From Sphingomonas sp. (lineage in GTDB: Bacteria > Pseudomonadota > Alphaproteobacteria > Sphingomonadales > Sphingomonadaceae), in the NCBI GenBank assembly GCA_030824725.1, contig JAPJRE010000074.1:1-13579 (forward strand): 13,579 nucleotides of DNA, given 5' to 3'. Below the pieces are notes generated by a model. That model was not told the origin of the DNA, searched no databases, and saw only the letters and a program-made list of their open reading frames with translations. This document shows, one piece after another, positions 1 through 6,464 of the stretch (the stretch's first letter is position 1; each line of letters opens with the position of its first letter). Position numbers and translations under genes: made by a program.

Positions 1-230
1 CAGATATTATACTCGGGCGTATTCGGATGGTGGGTGCCGTTCACCCGGAAGATCGGGCTACGCTGCTCGGGCCGGAACTCGGTGGCGAGCGATCCGCGGC
101 CGATCGCGCGCTGGAGGAAGCGGTGCGCTTCCTCGGCGCTCGCCAGCACCGGGCTGTCGGTGAAGCGGTCGCAGCCGGTGAGCAGCCCGGCGGCACCGCC
201 GATCAGCAGATTGCGGCGGGTGAGGATCAT
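1..230 (-). CDS. Molybdopterin-dependent oxidoreductase, N-terminal fragment (Tat-exported)
   Basis: Only the first 76 or so residues are visible; the gene continues past the left edge. The N-terminus reads MILTRRNLLIGGAAGLLTGC. The TRRNLL core followed by a hydrophobic stretch is a twin-arginine signal, typical of cofactor-loaded periplasmic enzymes. LLTGC at residues 16-20 also fits a lipobox, so the mature protein may be lipid-anchored at Cys20. The mature start (about residues 45-76: a PEQRSPIFRVNG stretch, then THHPNTPEYNI) resembles the beginning of sulfite-oxidase-fold molybdopterin oxidoreductases. The start codon overlaps the stop of the upstream cytochrome b gene as ATGA (227-230), so the two are almost certainly translated together and act as one electron-transfer unit. 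The substrate cannot be read from this fragment. The family call rests on the Tat signal, the short mature segment and the cytochrome b neighbour, since the cofactor-binding part lies outside the window. Confidence 0.72.
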   Translation of the reverse strand, partial: MILTRRNLLIGGAAGLLTGCDRFTDSPVLASAEEAHRFLQRAIGRGSLATEFRPEQRSPIFRVNGTHHPNTPEYNI

Positions 231-949
231 GGCTGCTTCTCCGCGGGCACGCGCCACCAGCCGGTGATCATCGCGCGCAGTTCGTTGATCGGCCCCGCCA
301 GCAGCACAAGGGTCAGGTGGACGAGCAGGAAGACGAGGATCGCCCCCATCGCGATGAAGTGCACCGAACGCGCCGATTGCCGCCCGCCGAACATCTCGGT
401 CAGCCAGGGCCAGGCCGCATCCATCCCCGGCGAAAGCGCGAGCCCGGAGAAGATCACCGCCGGCAGCAGCACGAACAGCGTGCCGACATAGGCGAGTTTC
501 TGGAAGATGTTGTAAGCGCGCGGATCCCTGGGATCGTGGAAGCGCAGCGCGAGATGGTCCTTGAAATCCTTCCACAGATGCCGCGGGCCAAGCTCGCGCG
601 CGCGAATGCGCAGGTCGCGCAGGATATGGCCGTTCGCCAGGCTCCACAGCAGATAGATCAGCAGCCCGAAGGCCAGTACCAGCGCGAAGAAGAAGTGCCA
701 GTGCCGCGCGCCGGCGAGGCTGTAATAGGAGGGAATCGTCACCCAGCCGGGAAAGCGCGGCAGCTCCAGCCAGGCATGGTCGAAATTCGCGCCATATTGT
801 CCCCAATAGAGCCGCGGATGCGCGTTGAAGATCATCAGCCCGCTGCCGACCATGATCAGCAGCGCGATCGCGTTGATCCAGTGCCAGAGCCGGGTGACCA
901 GCCGGTGGCGGTAGATCAGGCGGGGCCTGTCCGGTGGACCTTCGGGCAT
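227..949 (-). CDS. Cytochrome b/b561-type membrane subunit
   Basis: Encodes 240 residues with about four membrane helices (roughly 24-42, 84-104, 153-172 and 196-218). Histidines sit at or near helix ends, as expected for bis-heme cytochrome b561/Ni-Fe hydrogenase-type subunits: H23 in RLWHWINA, H83 and H85 in ARHWHFFFA, H197 in SVHFIA and H211 in LVHLTL. It probably exchanges electrons between the quinone pool and a periplasmic partner, which here is the molybdopterin oxidoreductase that follows with a 4-base ATGA overlap. The ATG at 949 is preferred over the longer frame to 1042 because AAGGAAG lies 5 bases upstream, the residues further upstream look non-coding, and the longer form would run into the divergent flavin reductase start. 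This pairing resembles, but is not obviously identical to, MsrP/MsrQ (YedY/YedZ): the sequence is of the b561/di-heme type rather than the ferric-reductase-like YedZ type. The heme ligand assignment is inferred. Confidence 0.87.
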   Translation of the reverse strand: MPEGPPDRPRLIYRHRLVTRLWHWINAIALLIMVGSGLMIFNAHPRLYWGQYGANFDHAWLELPRFPGWVTIPSYYSLAGARHWHFFFALVLAFGLLIYLLWSLANGHILRDLRIRARELGPRHLWKDFKDHLALRFHDPRDPRAYNIFQKLAYVGTLFVLLPAVIFSGLALSPGMDAAWPWLTEMFGGRQSARSVHFIAMGAILVFLLVHLTLVLLAGPINELRAMITGWWRVPAEKQP

Positions 950-954
950 CTGCG

Positions 955-961
955 CTTCCTT
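955..961 (-). promoter_or_regulatory. Ribosome binding site of the cytochrome b gene
   Basis: AAGGAAG on the minus strand, 5 bases before the ATG at 949. It decides the start in favour of 949 over an upstream in-frame codon at 1042. Confidence 0.65.
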
Positions 962-1030
962 CGCTGTACGGGGCGAGTGTAGGAGATTCGGACGGCAGGC
1001 GGAATCGGTTTCACCGCCGCCACAAAAATC

Positions 1031-1035
1031 CGGAG
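1031..1035 (+). promoter_or_regulatory. Ribosome binding site supporting a TTG start
   Basis: CGGAG, 6 bases before the TTG at 1042. No in-frame ATG or GTG lies close by. The only earlier start-like codon, GTG at 934, would lie inside the divergent cytochrome b gene. Confidence 0.5.
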
Positions 1036-1041
1036 CGTGCA

Positions 1042-1662
1042 TTGCCGACCGACTTCCACTTCTACGAACCCGCCTCGGGCCACGGCCTTCCGCATGATCC
1101 GCTCAACGCCATCGTTGGCCCGCGCCCGATCGGCTGGGTCAGCACCATGTCGACCGGCGGCGTGCGCAACCTCGCGCCCTACAGCTTCTTCAACCTGTTC
1201 AACTATCGCCCGCCGATCCTCGGCTTCGCCTCGACCGGGTGGAAGGACAGCGTCGCCAATATCGCCGAGACCAAGGAGTTCGTCTGGAACCTCGCGACGC
1301 GGCCGCTGGCGGAAGTGATGAATGCCAGCGCGGCAATGGTCGACGCCGAGGTGGACGAGTTCACCCTTGCCGGCATCGACACCCTCCCTTCGCGCACCGT
1401 GCGCCCCGATCGCGTCGCGGGCAGCCCGGCGCAGTTCGAATGCCGGCTCACCCAGCTGATCCGGCTGGAGACCAAGGAAGGCGCCGAAGTCGACACCTGG
1501 CTGGTGCTCGGCGAAGCGACCGGCATACATATCGACCGTGCGATGCTGGAGGACGGCGTCTACCAGACCGCCCGCGCCCGCCCGATCCTGCGCGGCGGCG
1601 GGCCGGCCGATTATTTCGAGATCGGCGAGGACGCGCTGTTCAGGATGTTCCGTCCGCGTTGA
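1042..1662 (+). CDS. Flavin reductase family protein (FMN-binding split barrel)
   Basis: Encodes about 206 residues if translation starts at TTG 1042. The fold signature is the flavin reductase-like (DIM6/NTAB) family: PRPIGWVSTM at residues 28-36, then GGVRNLAPYSFFN, FNYRPPILGFAS (the FMN-binding face), and LVLGEATGIHI near residues 155-164. Relatives bind FMN and use NAD(P)H to supply reduced flavin to a partner, or act as stand-alone flavoproteins. No partner oxygenase is visible here, so the physiological role is open. The protein is cytoplasmic, with no signal peptide. The start is chosen from the CGGAG at 1031-1035 and from where family similarity begins (residues PTDFHFYEP). The frame stays open further upstream but overlaps the divergent cytochrome b gene. 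The gap to that gene is 92 bases, enough for divergent promoters, though none is clear. The 3' end overlaps the opposing LprI-like gene by 23 bases. Confidence 0.88.
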   Translation: MPTDFHFYEPASGHGLPHDPLNAIVGPRPIGWVSTMSTGGVRNLAPYSFFNLFNYRPPILGFASTGWKDSVANIAETKEFVWNLATRPLAEVMNASAAMVDAEVDEFTLAGIDTLPSRTVRPDRVAGSPAQFECRLTQLIRLETKEGAEVDTWLVLGEATGIHIDRAMLEDGVYQTARARPILRGGGPADYFEIGEDALFRMFRPR

Positions 1663-2050
1663 CCCCCGGCTCGGGCAGGATCGGTGGAGTCGAATCCGGA
1701 TAGGTCAGCCAGGTCTTCCACAGCTGGTGGATGCGCGCCTCGGTCAGCGCGATCCGGCAGGTGAGCAGGGCGGCACCCCGGATCGTGCCGCCCTGCCAAT
1801 GCGCATAGACCGCGTCGCACTCGCCCTTGCGCCAGGCGATCCAGCGCCCCTGCGCCTCGTCGAACGCCTTGACCACGGTCACCCCATCGGTCGCGGCGCG
1901 CTTGCGGGCGGCGACCAGGTAGCGGTTCATCTCCACCTCGGCGGCGTTGCTGGCGCGCGCGAGGCACAGGTTCATCTCCACCGTCGTCTTCGCGTCGGCG
2001 CAAGGGTCGGCGGGGGCGGCAAGCGCCAGGGCGAGCAGCAGCAGCGGCAT
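1640..2050 (-). CDS. LprI/DUF1311-like secreted small protein
   Basis: Encodes 136 residues. It opens with a short signal sequence (MPLLLLALALAAPA) and continues into a cysteine-patterned domain with C17, C29, C78 and C98, probably two disulfides. The spacing is typical of the DUF1311/lysozyme-inhibitor LprI family: a T-x-x-E-M-N-x-C block at 22-29, an N-R-Y-L block at 42-45, Q-x-x-W-I-x-W-R-K-G-x-C at 67-78, and a Gly-Gly then Cys...T-x-x-R stretch at 87-106. LprI from Mycobacterium inhibits lysozyme, but most members are uncharacterised, so a periplasmic protein of unknown role is the safe call. It lies 32 bases downstream of rlmN on the same strand and may be cotranscribed. The signal peptide is unusually short and lacks a clear basic N-region. 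A weak AGGA lies 8 bases upstream of the ATG. The 3' end overlaps the flavin reductase gene by 23 bases, convergently. Confidence 0.78.
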   Translation of the reverse strand: MPLLLLALALAAPADPCADAKTTVEMNLCLARASNAAEVEMNRYLVAARKRAATDGVTVVKAFDEAQGRWIAWRKGECDAVYAHWQGGTIRGAALLTCRIALTEARIHQLWKTWLTYPDSTPPILPEPGVNADGTS

Positions 2051-2082
2051 GGCCGCATCCTACGCGCAGAAGTAGGCAGGGC

Positions 2083-3291
2083 TCAACCGAGTGCGGCGAA
2101 CTTCTCTTCGGCCTCGCGATCGAGCTGCGCCCGGCTCTTCTTCTCCGACGCGGTCTTGAGCTGGCCGCACGCCGCATCGATGTCACGCCCGCGCGGGGTG
2201 CGCACCGGCGCCGAGATACCGCCCTCGAACACGATGTTCGAGAAGGACCGGATCCGCTCGGGGGTCGAGCATTCGTAGGGCGCGCCGGGCCAGGGGTTGA
2301 ACGGGATCAGGTTCACCTTGGCGGGCAGCTTGTACTTGCGGAGCAGGCGGACGAGCTCGTGCGCATCGGCGTCGCTGTCGTTCTTGTCCTTGAGCATCAC
2401 ATATTCGAACGTGATGCGGCGGGCATTGTTGGCGCCCGGATAATCGGCACAGGCCTGGAGCAGCTCCTCGATGCCGTATTTCTTGTTGAGCGGCACGATC
2501 TCGTCGCGCACCTCCTTGGTGACCGCGTGGAGCGACACCGCGAGGTTCACGCCGATCTCCTCGCCGGCGCGCGCCATGATCGGCACCACGCCCGAGGTGG
2601 AGAGGGTGATGCGGCGCTTGGACAGCGCGAGGCCGTCACCATCCATCACGATCTGGAGGCCGGCCTTCACCTCGTCGAAATTGTACAGCGGCTCGCCCAT
2701 GCCCATCATCACGATGTTGGTGAGCAGGCGCCCCTCGGGCTGGCTCGGCCATTCGCCGAGCGAATCGCGGGCGAGCATCACCTGGCCGACGATCTCGCCC
2801 GCGGTGAGGTTGCGCACCAGCCGCATCGTGCCGGTGTGGCAGAAGCGGCAGTTGAGCGTGCAGCCCACCTGGCTGGAGACGCACAAGGTTCCCCGATCGG
2901 CATCGGGGATGAACACCATCTCGTAATCCTGCCCGTCGGGCGAGCGGAGCAGCCACTTGCGCGTGCCGTCGTTCGAGACCTGCGCTTCGACCACGTCGGG
3001 GCGGCCGATCACGAAGCGCTCGGCCAGCCACGGGTGCTGCGCCTTGGCGATGTCGGTCATTGCCGAGAAGTCGGTTGCGCCGCGATTGTAGATCCAGTGC
3101 CACAGCTGCTTGGCGCGCAGCTTGGCCTGCTTGGGCTCCAGACCCGCGGCGGCCAGCGCCTCGCGGATACCGTCGCGGGAGAGACCGATCAGGTCGGTAC
3201 GCCCGTCCTCGCGCGCGGCGGGGGCACGCGGCACGGGCACGGGATCGATGTGCCCAGGAATGGGCATAGGAGCGGCCGACACTGTCTGCAT
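2083..3291 (-). CDS. rlmN: Dual-specificity 23S rRNA/tRNA adenine-C2 methyltransferase RlmN
   Basis: Radical SAM enzyme that methylates C2 of A2503 in 23S rRNA and of A37 in certain tRNAs, improving decoding fidelity at the peptidyl-transferase centre. From the start at 3291 it has 402 residues. The 4Fe-4S motif CTLNCRFC provides C144, C148 and C151. MMGMGEPLYN (195-204) is the SAM-contacting GEP block. The methyl-carrying cysteine pair is present at C137 (in TLCVSSQ) and C341 (in YECSTPER). The spacing C137 to C144 equals that of the E. coli pair C118/C125. The N-terminus carries a proline-rich stretch (PIPGHIDPVPVPRAP) not seen in E. coli RlmN. The start is uncertain: ATG at 3300 (405 residues) sits 9 bases upstream, and an in-frame ATG lies at 3267 (394 residues). 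None has a strong ribosome binding site. Downstream, 32 bases away, is the LprI-like gene; upstream the gene is divergent from the DUF4168 gene. Confidence 0.96.
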   Translation of the reverse strand: MQTVSAAPMPIPGHIDPVPVPRAPAAREDGRTDLIGLSRDGIREALAAAGLEPKQAKLRAKQLWHWIYNRGATDFSAMTDIAKAQHPWLAERFVIGRPDVVEAQVSNDGTRKWLLRSPDGQDYEMVFIPDADRGTLCVSSQVGCTLNCRFCHTGTMRLVRNLTAGEIVGQVMLARDSLGEWPSQPEGRLLTNIVMMGMGEPLYNFDEVKAGLQIVMDGDGLALSKRRITLSTSGVVPIMARAGEEIGVNLAVSLHAVTKEVRDEIVPLNKKYGIEELLQACADYPGANNARRITFEYVMLKDKNDSDADAHELVRLLRKYKLPAKVNLIPFNPWPGAPYECSTPERIRSFSNIVFEGGISAPVRTPRGRDIDAACGQLKTASEKKSRAQLDREAEEKFAALG

Positions 3292-3411
3292 CCGCCGCAT
3301 ATAGGCGAAAATCCCCGGCTTTTCCAGCGGTGTGATTCCGTGGGGCACCGTCCCCGGACGGGTCATGCCGTCCCGCCATGGCCACAGCCCATCGTGAATC
3401 GGGTGTTCAGC

Positions 3412-3438
3412 GGAAAACCCCAGCCCCACTCATACGTT
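3412..3438 (+). promoter_or_regulatory. Possible EcfG-type general stress promoter (weak)
   Basis: GGAAA at 3412-3416 and CGTT at 3435-3438, separated by 18 bases, upstream of the DUF4168 gene. The alphaproteobacterial EcfG consensus is GGAAC, 16-17 bases, CGTT. This site has one mismatch and a spacer one base too long, so it is only a candidate. No better housekeeping -35/-10 pair stands out in the 188-base rlmN/DUF4168 gap. Confidence 0.22.
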
Positions 3439-3467
3439 ACAGGGGTGCAAAAGAGTTTCACGATTGC

Positions 3468-3473
3468 GAGGAG
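3468..3473 (+). promoter_or_regulatory. Ribosome binding site of the DUF4168 gene
   Basis: GAGGAG, 6 bases before the ATG at 3480. It fixes the start at the signal peptide MKMMFSS rather than at the longer frame opening at 3378. Confidence 0.65.
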
Positions 3474-3479
3474 TTGAGG

Positions 3480-3956
3480 ATGAAGATGATGTTTTCGAGC
3501 CTGGCGGTCGCCGGTACGCTGATCGCGTCGACCGCCTTCGCCCAGACCACGACCCCGGCCCAGACGACCCCCGGCCAGACGACCCCGGCCGACGCCGCCC
3601 CGGCGCAGACCACGCCGGCGACGCCGGATCAGGGCACCACGGGTGCAGGCACCGGCGCGACCGCGACCGCCGGCGCGTCGACCTTCACCGACACCGAGGT
3701 GCAGCAGTATGCCAAGGCGGCGCTCGCGGTAAACAAGATCAACGCGGACGCCACCATCCCGGCGGCGGAAAAGAACCCCAAGTTCGTTGCCGCGATCACT
3801 GCGTCGGGCCTGCAGCCGCAGCGCTTCAACGAGATCAGCCAGGCGATGGCCTCGGACACCGCGCTCAACCAGCGCATCCAGGCGGCCGCCGCCCAGGTGC
3901 AGGCCAGCGGCCAGTCGGCCCAGGCAAGTGCACCGGCCAGCCCGACCGGCAACTAA
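3480..3956 (+). CDS. DUF4168 domain-containing secreted protein
   Basis: Encodes 158 residues. A clear Sec signal peptide, MKMMFSSLAVAGTLIASTAFA, is cleaved after residue 21 (AFA|QTT). It is followed by a Q/T/P-rich low-complexity linker (about 22-66) with repeated QTTP units. The DUF4168-like domain spans about 68-142: FTDTEVQQYAKAALAVNKI, then a short spacer and a helix with LQPQRFNEISQAM and NQRIQAAAAQV. The domain is predicted to be helical and its function is unknown; relatives occur mainly in proteobacteria and cyanobacteria as exported proteins. The tail is again S/A/Q/P-rich. The start is fixed by GAGGAG at 3468-3473 and by the signal peptide. The gene is probably monocistronic: it diverges from rlmN and ends 18 bases before a strong intrinsic terminator. 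It should be exported to the periplasm; no lipobox is seen. Confidence 0.86.
   Translation: MKMMFSSLAVAGTLIASTAFAQTTTPAQTTPGQTTPADAAPAQTTPATPDQGTTGAGTGATATAGASTFTDTEVQQYAKAALAVNKINADATIPAAEKNPKFVAAITASGLQPQRFNEISQAMASDTALNQRIQAAAAQVQASGQSAQASAPASPTGN
3543..3626 (+). repeat. Degenerate in-frame repeat encoding QTTP units
   Basis: Four copies of a CAGACSACS core (encoding Gln-Thr-Thr) recur at roughly 15-30 base spacing, each followed by proline codons in CCCCGGC context. They lie within the DUF4168 gene just after the signal peptide. Copies differ at third positions, so this is an aged rather than freshly expanded repeat. It forms the protein's flexible linker. Confidence 0.6.
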
Positions 3957-3974
3957 GCGGATAGCTCCCTCCGG

Positions 3975-4008
3975 CGGCGGCGGTCCCCAGCGGACCGCCG
4001 CCGTTTTT
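3975..4008 (+). terminator. Intrinsic terminator after the DUF4168 gene
   Basis: A perfect 12-bp stem, CGGCGGCGGTCC (3975-3986) with GGACCGCCGCCG (3992-4003), a 5-base loop CCAGC, and five T residues directly after it (4004-4008). It begins 18 bases past the DUF4168 stop and separates that gene from the PI-PLC-like gene, which therefore needs its own promoter within about 80 bases. Confidence 0.92.
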
Positions 4009-4090
4009 GTGCGCGCCACTGTCATCGATCCGGAACGAAAGCCCGCCAAAGGCACGCCTTGGGTTCGCTTCGCAAAAGGAAATGACAGGA

Positions 4091-5176
4091 ATGCGCAAGG
4101 GGTTGATGGTCGGCGCGGCGGCGCTCTTGATGGCGATGGCACCAGGCGGGACGACGCCCGACGCCGACAAGCGCCTGGATTCGCTGCGGCTCGACCAGGT
4201 GCGCGTGCTCGGTTCGCACAACAGCTATCGCCCCTATCCGCTGCCCGAGGTGGAAGCGCGCATCCGCACGCTGCTGCCGAGCAGCTGGGAGGGCCTCGCC
4301 TATGGCCACCCGCCGCTGGAGAGCCAGCTCGCGCTCGGCCTGCGCCAGCTCGAAATCGACGTCGCCCCCGATCCCCAGGGCGGCGCCTATGCCGCGCCCT
4401 ATGCGAACGGCACCGAGGAGATAAAGGCCGAGATGGCCGCGCCCGGCGCCAAGACGATCCACATCCCCGGCATCGACTGGCAGACGCATTGCCGCACCTT
4501 CCGCGGCTGCATGGCGCTGTTCCGCCGCTGGTCGGATGCGCATCCGGGGCACCTTCCGGTGATGGTTCTGGTCAATGCCAGCGACGTGCGCCCGATCCCG
4601 GGCGTGCGCAGCACCGATATCGGCTTCGACGCCGCCACGCTCGGCGCGCTCGATGCCGACATCGCCGCGACGATCGGCCGCGAGCGGGTGATCGCGCCGG
4701 ACGACGTGCGCGGCACCCTCCCCACGCTGCGCGACGCGGTGACCGCGCATCGCTGGCCCACCATCGGCGAGTCGCGCGGCAAGTTCCTGTTCGTGCTCGA
4801 TACCTCGGACGCGAACGAGGAACGCTACCGCACCGGCCATGCCAGCCTGAAGGGCCGGATGATGTTCGGCTGGTATCCCGAGGATGCGCCCGAAGCCGCG
4901 TTCTTCAACACCCAGAGCCCGACCGCGGACACCGCCACGATCACCCGCCGCGTCAAGGCCGGCTTCATGGTCCGCACCCGCGCCGATGCGGAGACGCGGG
5001 AGGCGCGCAATCGCGATCGTCGCCGGCTCGACACGGCGATTGCCTCGGGCGCGCAGCTGATCAGCACGGACTATTACGAAGGCGCGCCCGATCCGCGCGG
5101 GCTGAACTGGGCGGTGTCGCTCGGCAAGAGCACGGTGATCTGCAACAGCGTGACGGCGGCCTGCCCGAAGCGCTGA
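4091..5176 (+). CDS. Ca2+-dependent phosphoinositide-specific phospholipase C-like protein
   Basis: From ATG 4091 it has 361 residues and begins with an export signal (MRKGLMVGAAALLMAMA, cleaved near residues 17-26). The body matches the bacterial Ca2+-dependent PI-PLC family (TIM-barrel phosphodiesterase). The catalytic-His loop VLGSHNSYR contains H43, and LRQLEIDV (85-91) supplies the acidic strand residues that bind metal. A second His block, KTIHIPGIDW, has H124, followed by RRWSDAHPGHLP (145-156), ESRGKFLFVLD (227-237) and an AxxASGAQLISTDYY end (316-329). Relatives cleave phosphatidylinositol-type lipids to inositol phosphate and diacylglycerol outside the cytoplasm. The true substrate here is unknown, and the usual E-K-D acidic/basic cluster after the WSDAHPGHLP block reads NASD. 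Cys134/Cys140 and Cys351/Cys358 may form disulfides. ATG 4082 is an alternative start with a very close AAAAGGA. ATG 4091 gives about 10 bases to that site. The gene lies between a terminator and a convergent mscS gene only 4 bases away. Confidence 0.85.
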   Translation: MRKGLMVGAAALLMAMAPGGTTPDADKRLDSLRLDQVRVLGSHNSYRPYPLPEVEARIRTLLPSSWEGLAYGHPPLESQLALGLRQLEIDVAPDPQGGAYAAPYANGTEEIKAEMAAPGAKTIHIPGIDWQTHCRTFRGCMALFRRWSDAHPGHLPVMVLVNASDVRPIPGVRSTDIGFDAATLGALDADIAATIGRERVIAPDDVRGTLPTLRDAVTAHRWPTIGESRGKFLFVLDTSDANEERYRTGHASLKGRMMFGWYPEDAPEAAFFNTQSPTADTATITRRVKAGFMVRTRADAETREARNRDRRRLDTAIASGAQLISTDYYEGAPDPRGLNWAVSLGKSTVICNSVTAACPKR

Positions 5177-5180
5177 AGCC

Positions 5181-6464
5181 TCAGCGGCGGTCCGGTTCCG
5201 GGCCGCCGCGCAACAGCACGTCGCGACGCGGTGCCGGCACGGTGATGCCATGCTCGCCGAACAGCTTCCACAGCCGGTTGAGCACGTCGCTCTTCACATT
5301 TCCGACCCCGCTCTCGGGATCGCTGATCCAGACCAGAATGTCGTGCGCCGCGCCATTTTCGCCCAGCGCGGTCAGCCAGACATTGGGCGGCGGCGTGTCG
5401 AGCACGCGCGGGCTTTCGGTCGCGGCGCGCAGCATCAGATCCTGTGCAAGGTCGAGATCGCAGCCATAGGCAACCGTCACCGCGATCCGCACGCGCACGT
5501 TGCGATCGGTGTAGGACCAGTTCTCGACTTCCTGGGTCATCAGATTCTCGTTCGGAATCAGATGCTCCTTGCCGTCCCGCGTGATCACCGAGACCGCGCG
5601 CACGCCGATCTTGTTCACCCAGCCGAAACTGTCCCCCACCACGATCACGTCCCCCGGCTTGATCGATCGGTCCATCAGCAGGATGATCCCGGCGATCAGG
5701 TTGCCGACCGTCTTCTGCATGCCGAAGCCGATCGCCAGGCCGAACGCGCCCGAAAACACCGCGAAGGTCGTCAGGTCGATGCCGAGCAGGTCGATGCCGA
5801 CGAAGAAGGCGGCGGTGACGATGGCGATGCTCGCCAGCTTCTGCCCGAGCAGCTGCTGGGTGGGATCGAGCCCCTTGGCCCGCCCGATCCACTGCGCGAG
5901 CAACCGGTTCGCCACCCGCACCAGCGCATAGATGATCGTGACGGTGACGAGGAAGGTGAGCAGCGACAGCAGCGACAGCCGCCGCGTGCCGATGTCGAAG
6001 CCGATCCGCGCCAGCAGCGCCTCGATCACCCCCAGCCCGCCCATCGTCTTGCTGAGCAGCGAGGTGAAAGCGATCGCCCCCATCGGCCAGGTGGCGAGCC
6101 GCGGCAGGCCGAGCCCGCGCAGCACCTCCACCACCGCCAGCGCCATCGCCAGCCCCAGCGCGATGCCGAGCAGCAAGGTCGCCGGCGGATGCCAGCCATA
6201 GCCGTTCGCCACCGGGGACAGCAACAGCGCGACGGTAAGATAGCGGGTGATCCGGCACAGCCGCGGCTGGATGCCGTTGATATGCTCGCCGGCGATCCGG
6301 TGCCACAGCGCCGCGGCCTGCGCGCCGATGCGCCGGCCGACCAGCACGCCGAACGCCAGCGCCAAGGCGACAAGGCCCAGCGCCACCGCAAGCTCGCCGA
6401 ACTCCGCAGGCGAGGGGACGCGCATCCCCATCGCGGCAAACCGGTCCAGCAGGTCGCGGATCAT
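5181..6464 (-). CDS. MscS-family mechanosensitive ion channel
   Basis: Encodes 427 residues. Membrane segments run about 24-43, 72-86, 94-117, 125-150, 163-186 and 212-227, followed by the MscS pore helix (about 229-262), rich in Gly and Ala: TTFAVFSGAFGLAIGFGMQK, then TVGNLIAGIILLMD. The conserved cytoplasmic beta domain follows: SIKPGDVIVVGDSFGWVNKIG, an RDGKEHLIPNENLMTQ stretch (296-311) and a C-terminal alpha/beta domain to about residue 410. The extra N-terminal helices place it among the larger MscS relatives rather than the 286-residue E. coli type. It should gate solute efflux across the inner membrane when tension rises. The ATG overlaps the metC stop as ATGA (6461-6464), so it is translationally coupled to metC and is the last gene of the sseA-metC-mscS unit. 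It ends 4 bases from the convergent PI-PLC-like gene, with no terminator hairpin between. Confidence 0.93.
   Translation of the reverse strand: MIRDLLDRFAAMGMRVPSPAEFGELAVALGLVALALAFGVLVGRRIGAQAAALWHRIAGEHINGIQPRLCRITRYLTVALLLSPVANGYGWHPPATLLLGIALGLAMALAVVEVLRGLGLPRLATWPMGAIAFTSLLSKTMGGLGVIEALLARIGFDIGTRRLSLLSLLTFLVTVTIIYALVRVANRLLAQWIGRAKGLDPTQQLLGQKLASIAIVTAAFFVGIDLLGIDLTTFAVFSGAFGLAIGFGMQKTVGNLIAGIILLMDRSIKPGDVIVVGDSFGWVNKIGVRAVSVITRDGKEHLIPNENLMTQEVENWSYTDRNVRVRIAVTVAYGCDLDLAQDLMLRAATESPRVLDTPPPNVWLTALGENGAAHDILVWISDPESGVGNVKSDVLNRLWKLFGEHGITVPAPRRDVLLRGGPEPDRR

Noticed and set aside
2359..3477. 372-codon open frame antisense to rlmN
   Set aside because: It is rich in His, Arg, Gly and Ala with no domain pattern. 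It mirrors a clearly functional rlmN with all catalytic residues, so it is a by-product of high GC third positions.
4032..4057. GGAAC as a possible EcfG -35 element before the PI-PLC-like gene
   Set aside because: No CGTT at the expected distance, only CACG or CGCC-like sequence.
3787..5469. 560-codon open frame on the plus strand spanning the DUF4168 end, the terminator and the PI-PLC-like gene
   Set aside because: It runs through a strong intrinsic terminator and out of frame with two supported genes, and is Arg/Pro-rich without domains.
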